From Pseudomonadota bacterium (GTDB lineage: Bacteria; Pseudomonadota; Gammaproteobacteria; JAKAQQ01), in the NCBI GenBank assembly GCA_021852325.1, contig JAJZNM010000073.1, positions 1 to 8,018 on the forward strand: DNA of 8,018 nt. The letters run 5' to 3'. The translations under genes and the position numbers were made by a program. This document shows, piece after piece, positions 5,383 to 8,018 of the stretch (positions are counted from its first letter, which is position 1; each line of letters starts with the position of its first letter). Below the pieces are notes generated by a model. The model saw only the letters and a program-made list of their open reading frames with translations, was not told the DNA's origin and searched no databases.

Positions 5383-6863
5383 CAGCAGCGCGTGAAAACG
5401 CCCTTTGGGCCCAGCGCCGGGCGGGGGTTCTCCTGCCGGTCCGTTCCTTGCCGGATGGACCCGGGAATGGCGATCTCGGTCCTCAGGCAGCCCGGTTCGT
5501 CGATTTTTCGGTGTCCTGTGGCTGGTCGGTCTGGCAGGTACTCCCGGTGGGGCCACCGGATGCATCCGGTTCGCCCTATCTCGCCAAATCCTCCTGTGCC
5601 GGAGATCCGGAGTTGATCGGGCTCGAGCCCTTGGTTGAACTCGGCTGGATCGATGGCTTCCGAAGTGGTATCACGGACCCGGTCCAAGCCCGCGCACACC
5701 GCCGGGAACGCCTGCAGGCCGCGTATGCGGGGTTTCTGAGACAGGCGGATCCCGACTGGATGGGACGCCTTTCCCGGTTTTGCGCCGAGTGCCCATGGCT
5801 CGACGATTTTGCACTCTTCAGTGTGATCGACGTCCTGCAGGGTGGGGCTTCCTGGGTCAGCTGGCCCCAACCCCTCCGTGACCGTGAGCCCACTGCGCTC
5901 GATGCGATCCGCCAGGATCAGGCCGATGGGATCGACCAGATCCGTTTTGAGCAGTTTCTCTTCGCAACCCAGTGGCAGGCGCTTCGCGAGCATGCCCGTC
6001 GCCAAAGCCTTTTCCTGTTGGGCGATCTGCCGATGTTTGTGGCCCACCACAGCGTGGACGTCTGGAAAAACCGGAGGCTTTTTCGCCTGGATGATGCGGG
6101 TCAGCCGCGAGTCGTGGCAGGTGTCCCGCCGGATTATTTCAGTACCGACGGGCAGCGCTGGGGCAATCCGCTCTATGATTGGGACGAGATCGCAGCCGAA
6201 AACTACGCGTGGTGGATCGACCGGGTGGGTGTCGAACTCACGCGGTTCGATGCGCTCAGGCTGGATCATTTCCGTGGACTCGAGGCGACCTGGGAGATCC
6301 CTGCCCAGTCGAAAACGGCCCGTGACGGGCATTGGCATGAGGTCCCAGGCCAAGCGCTCCTCGAGGCCCTGGCCCGTGCTTATGGCCCCTTACCCCTCGT
6401 TGCCGAGGATCTTGGCGTGATCACGAAGCCGGTCGTCGCCTTGCGGGACCGTTTCGGACTTCCCGGGATGCGCGTGCTCCAGTTCGCGTTCGACGGGACG
6501 CAGGACAACCCGCATCTTCCCCATCATCATGTGCCGAATGCGGTGGTTTATACCGGGACCCATGACAATCCGCCGAGCGAGGCTTGGGGATTGACCCTCG
6601 ATCCTCAAACCCGTACGCGGGTCCGCGAATACTGTGGCCGGGAACACGAGTCGATGGCCTGGAGCCTCGTGCTTGCTGCTTTGGCTTCGGTTGCGCAACT
6701 CGCGGTGATCCCGCTCCAGGACTGGCTTGGCCTCGGCGAAGGGAGCCGGATCAACACCCCAGGCACCGAGAGCGGAAACTGGCGCTGGCGCTTTTCCTGG
6801 GATCAGATTCCATCCGATCTCCCGGCCCGCTCGAGTCACTGGGTCCGAGTATTCGGACGCTGA
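5379..6863 (+). CDS. malQ: 4-alpha-glucanotransferase (amylomaltase, GH77)
   Basis: A cytoplasmic disproportionating enzyme that moves maltodextrin segments between glucans and releases glucose. It has 494 aa, the compact Thermus/plant D-enzyme size rather than the longer E. coli form. GDLPMFVAHHSVDVW lies at 215-229, followed by GVPPDYFSTDGQRWGNPLYDW (248-268). RLDHFRG holds the nucleophile Asp296, VAEDLG holds acid/base Glu343, and GTHDN holds the transition-state Asp396. NTPGTESGNWRWRF lies near the C-terminus. The residues after HDN are Pro-Pro instead of the Asp-Thr I recall as usual. The start is GTG 5379, overlapping the GH57 stop as GTGA. The frame has a TGA at 5367, so this is the only nearby start. 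No SD is visible, which suggests translational coupling. It ends TGA-C in the same frame as glgB. Confidence 0.95.
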   Translation: MTAARENALWAQRRAGVLLPVRSLPDGPGNGDLGPQAARFVDFSVSCGWSVWQVLPVGPPDASGSPYLAKSSCAGDPELIGLEPLVELGWIDGFRSGITDPVQARAHRRERLQAAYAGFLRQADPDWMGRLSRFCAECPWLDDFALFSVIDVLQGGASWVSWPQPLRDREPTALDAIRQDQADGIDQIRFEQFLFATQWQALREHARRQSLFLLGDLPMFVAHHSVDVWKNRRLFRLDDAGQPRVVAGVPPDYFSTDGQRWGNPLYDWDEIAAENYAWWIDRVGVELTRFDALRLDHFRGLEATWEIPAQSKTARDGHWHEVPGQALLEALARAYGPLPLVAEDLGVITKPVVALRDRFGLPGMRVLQFAFDGTQDNPHLPHHHVPNAVVYTGTHDNPPSEAWGLTLDPQTRTRVREYCGREHESMAWSLVLAALASVAQLAVIPLQDWLGLGEGSRINTPGTESGNWRWRFSWDQIPSDLPARSSHWVRVFGR

Positions 6864-6881
6864 CCGACTGCTGCTGATGCA

Positions 6882-8018
6882 ATGACCCGAGTTTCTGGCA
6901 CGACTCCTGATCCACTCGCCTCCTGGCAGGTTCCTGATTATGACTGGCAACTGTTCGGTGAAGGACATCACTGGCATGTCTACCGCTGGCTCGGCGCGCA
7001 CGTGCGACGGACCCGGGAGGTCTCCGGAGTGGCCTTCGCCGTCTGGGCCCCGCATGCTGACCGGGTGAGTGTTGTCGGTGATTTTAACGGCTGGGATGGA
7101 TGCCGGCATCCCATGCGCCGGCGGGAAGGAGGGCTTTGGGAGGTCTTCATTCCGGCGCTTCCGGTGGGCAGCCTCTACAAGTATGAGATCCACAACGGTG
7201 AGACCGGGGAACGCTTGCTCAAAGCCGATCCCTATGCCGAGCAATGCGAACTGCGTCCGGCAACCGCAAGCCAGGTGTCCCCCCCCTCCCGGTTCATCTG
7301 GTCCGACGACATCTGGCTGACCGCACGCCGGAGCCGGGATTGGCGTCACGCTCCGCTTTCGATCTACGAGGTACACCTCGGATCCTGGCGGCGTGGCCCG
7401 GATGGTGCCTGGCTCGACTACCCGACACTCGCCCGGGAGCTTCTAGCCTATGTCCGTGCCCAGGGCTATACCCATATCGAACTCCTGCCGGTCACGGAAC
7501 ATCCGCTCGATGCCTCCTGGGGATATCAGACCACCGGGTTTTTCGCGCCGACCCGCCGTTATGGCACACCGGACGATTTCCGTGCATTCGTGGACTATTG
7601 TCACCGGCACGGGGTTGGGGTGTTGCTCGACTGGACGCCGGCCCATTTCCCCAAGGATGCGCATGGACTCGCGCGGTTCGACGGCATGCCTCTCTACGAG
7701 CACCCTGACCCGCGTCGGGGCGAACATCCCGACTGGGGAACGCTCATTTTCGATTATGGCCGGAGCCAGGTACGCAACTTCCTCCTGGCGAGTGCGATCT
7801 ATTGGCTCGAGGAGTTTCATGTCGATGGGCTCAGGGTCGATGCCGTGGCCTCCATGTTGTATCTCGATTACTCAAGGCAACCGGGTGAGTGGCTGCCGAA
7901 TCCCCATGGCGGGCGGGAGAACCTCGAAGCGGTGGAGTTCATCCGTGAGCTCAACACGGTTGTCCATAGCCAGTGCCCAGGAGCGATCGTGGTCGCCGAG
8001 GAGTCGACCGCCTGGCCT
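6882..8018 (+). CDS. glgB: 1,4-alpha-glucan branching enzyme, N-terminal part (3' end outside window)
   Basis: A GH13 enzyme that cuts alpha-1,4 chains and re-attaches them as alpha-1,6 branches in glycogen. The 379 visible codons run open to the last base. A short leader with LFGEGHHWHVYRWLGAH is followed by a CBM48 domain (~45-140: GVAFAVWAPHADRVSVVGDF, NGWDG, LYKYEI). The catalytic barrel opens with SIYEVHLGSWRR. Later motifs are ELLPVTEHP, SWGYQTTGFFAPTRRYGTPD, LLDWTPAHFP (Asp250, His255), GLRVDAVASM (nucleophile Asp320) and VVAEEST (acid/base Glu373). Only ~37 residues precede LGAH, against over 110 in E. coli, so the extra N1 module is absent. ATG 6882 is the first possible start after the in-frame malQ stop at 6861-6863, and no SD is visible. 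The 18-nt gap points to the same transcript as malQ. Confidence 0.96.
   Translation, partial: MTRVSGTTPDPLASWQVPDYDWQLFGEGHHWHVYRWLGAHVRRTREVSGVAFAVWAPHADRVSVVGDFNGWDGCRHPMRRREGGLWEVFIPALPVGSLYKYEIHNGETGERLLKADPYAEQCELRPATASQVSPPSRFIWSDDIWLTARRSRDWRHAPLSIYEVHLGSWRRGPDGAWLDYPTLARELLAYVRAQGYTHIELLPVTEHPLDASWGYQTTGFFAPTRRYGTPDDFRAFVDYCHRHGVGVLLDWTPAHFPKDAHGLARFDGMPLYEHPDPRRGEHPDWGTLIFDYGRSQVRNFLLASAIYWLEEFHVDGLRVDAVASMLYLDYSRQPGEWLPNPHGGRENLEAVEFIRELNTVVHSQCPGAIVVAEESTAWP

Noticed and set aside
5274..7376. Two long - strand frames (5274-6353 and 6390-7376) opposite malQ/glgB
   Set aside because: Both lie over genes with intact catalytic motifs, have no recognisable domains, and cross the ends of the + strand genes without any promoter or SD logic.
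1..8018. CRISPR arrays, insertion sequences, IHF consensus sites, riboswitches
   Set aside because: No regularly spaced repeats, terminal inverted repeats with transposase, clear IHF consensus, or riboswitch core could be recognised by reading either strand.

Overview
The window is a GC-rich chromosomal segment with every gene on the + strand. It looks like a Gammaproteobacterium or a close relative such as Acidithiobacillia. The evidence is the conserved core order rpsA-ihfB-lapA-lapB: ribosomal protein S1, IHF beta, and the two inner-membrane proteins that control LPS assembly. In many gammaproteobacteria I would expect pyrF after lapB, and in many betaproteobacteria heptose genes; here galU follows. 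I cannot name a genus from sequence alone.

Layout: (1) 1-464 is the 3' end of rpsA. A short intergenic inverted repeat and a strong Shine-Dalgarno lead into ihfB (536-838). (2) lapA (922-1272) and lapB (1269-2519) overlap by ATGA, and galU (2543-3451) follows 23 nt later, making an apparent envelope/sugar-nucleotide run. (3) 3452-3702 is the only sizeable non-protein stretch. It holds a good sigma70-type promoter (3483-3512), a complete tRNA-Asn(GUU) with encoded CCA (3523-3598), and a 104-nt leader with a TATAAT box, an inverted repeat and a tandem direct repeat. (4) 3703-8018 is a tightly packed alpha-glucan module: a GH57 glycoside hydrolase, malQ (GH77) starting on a GTGA overlap, and glgB (GH13 branching enzyme) starting 18 nt after malQ and running off the window end.

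Working together: GalU makes UDP-glucose for envelope polysaccharides and possibly other glucose polymers. The GH57/MalQ/GlgB set would trim, rearrange and branch alpha-1,4-glucans, so the right half is most likely part of a glycogen synthesis/turnover operon whose glgA/glgC/glgP partners would lie beyond the window or elsewhere. All catalytic residues I looked for are present in MalQ and in the visible part of GlgB, and the GH57 motifs are intact.

I see no transposase, integrase, CRISPR array, toxin pair or defence gene, and no clearly undescribed system. The points most worth a second look are the substrate specificity of the GH57 protein and its fixed linkage to malQ/glgB, the structured leader between tRNA-Asn and GH57, and a non-standard active-site-loop motif in MalQ.
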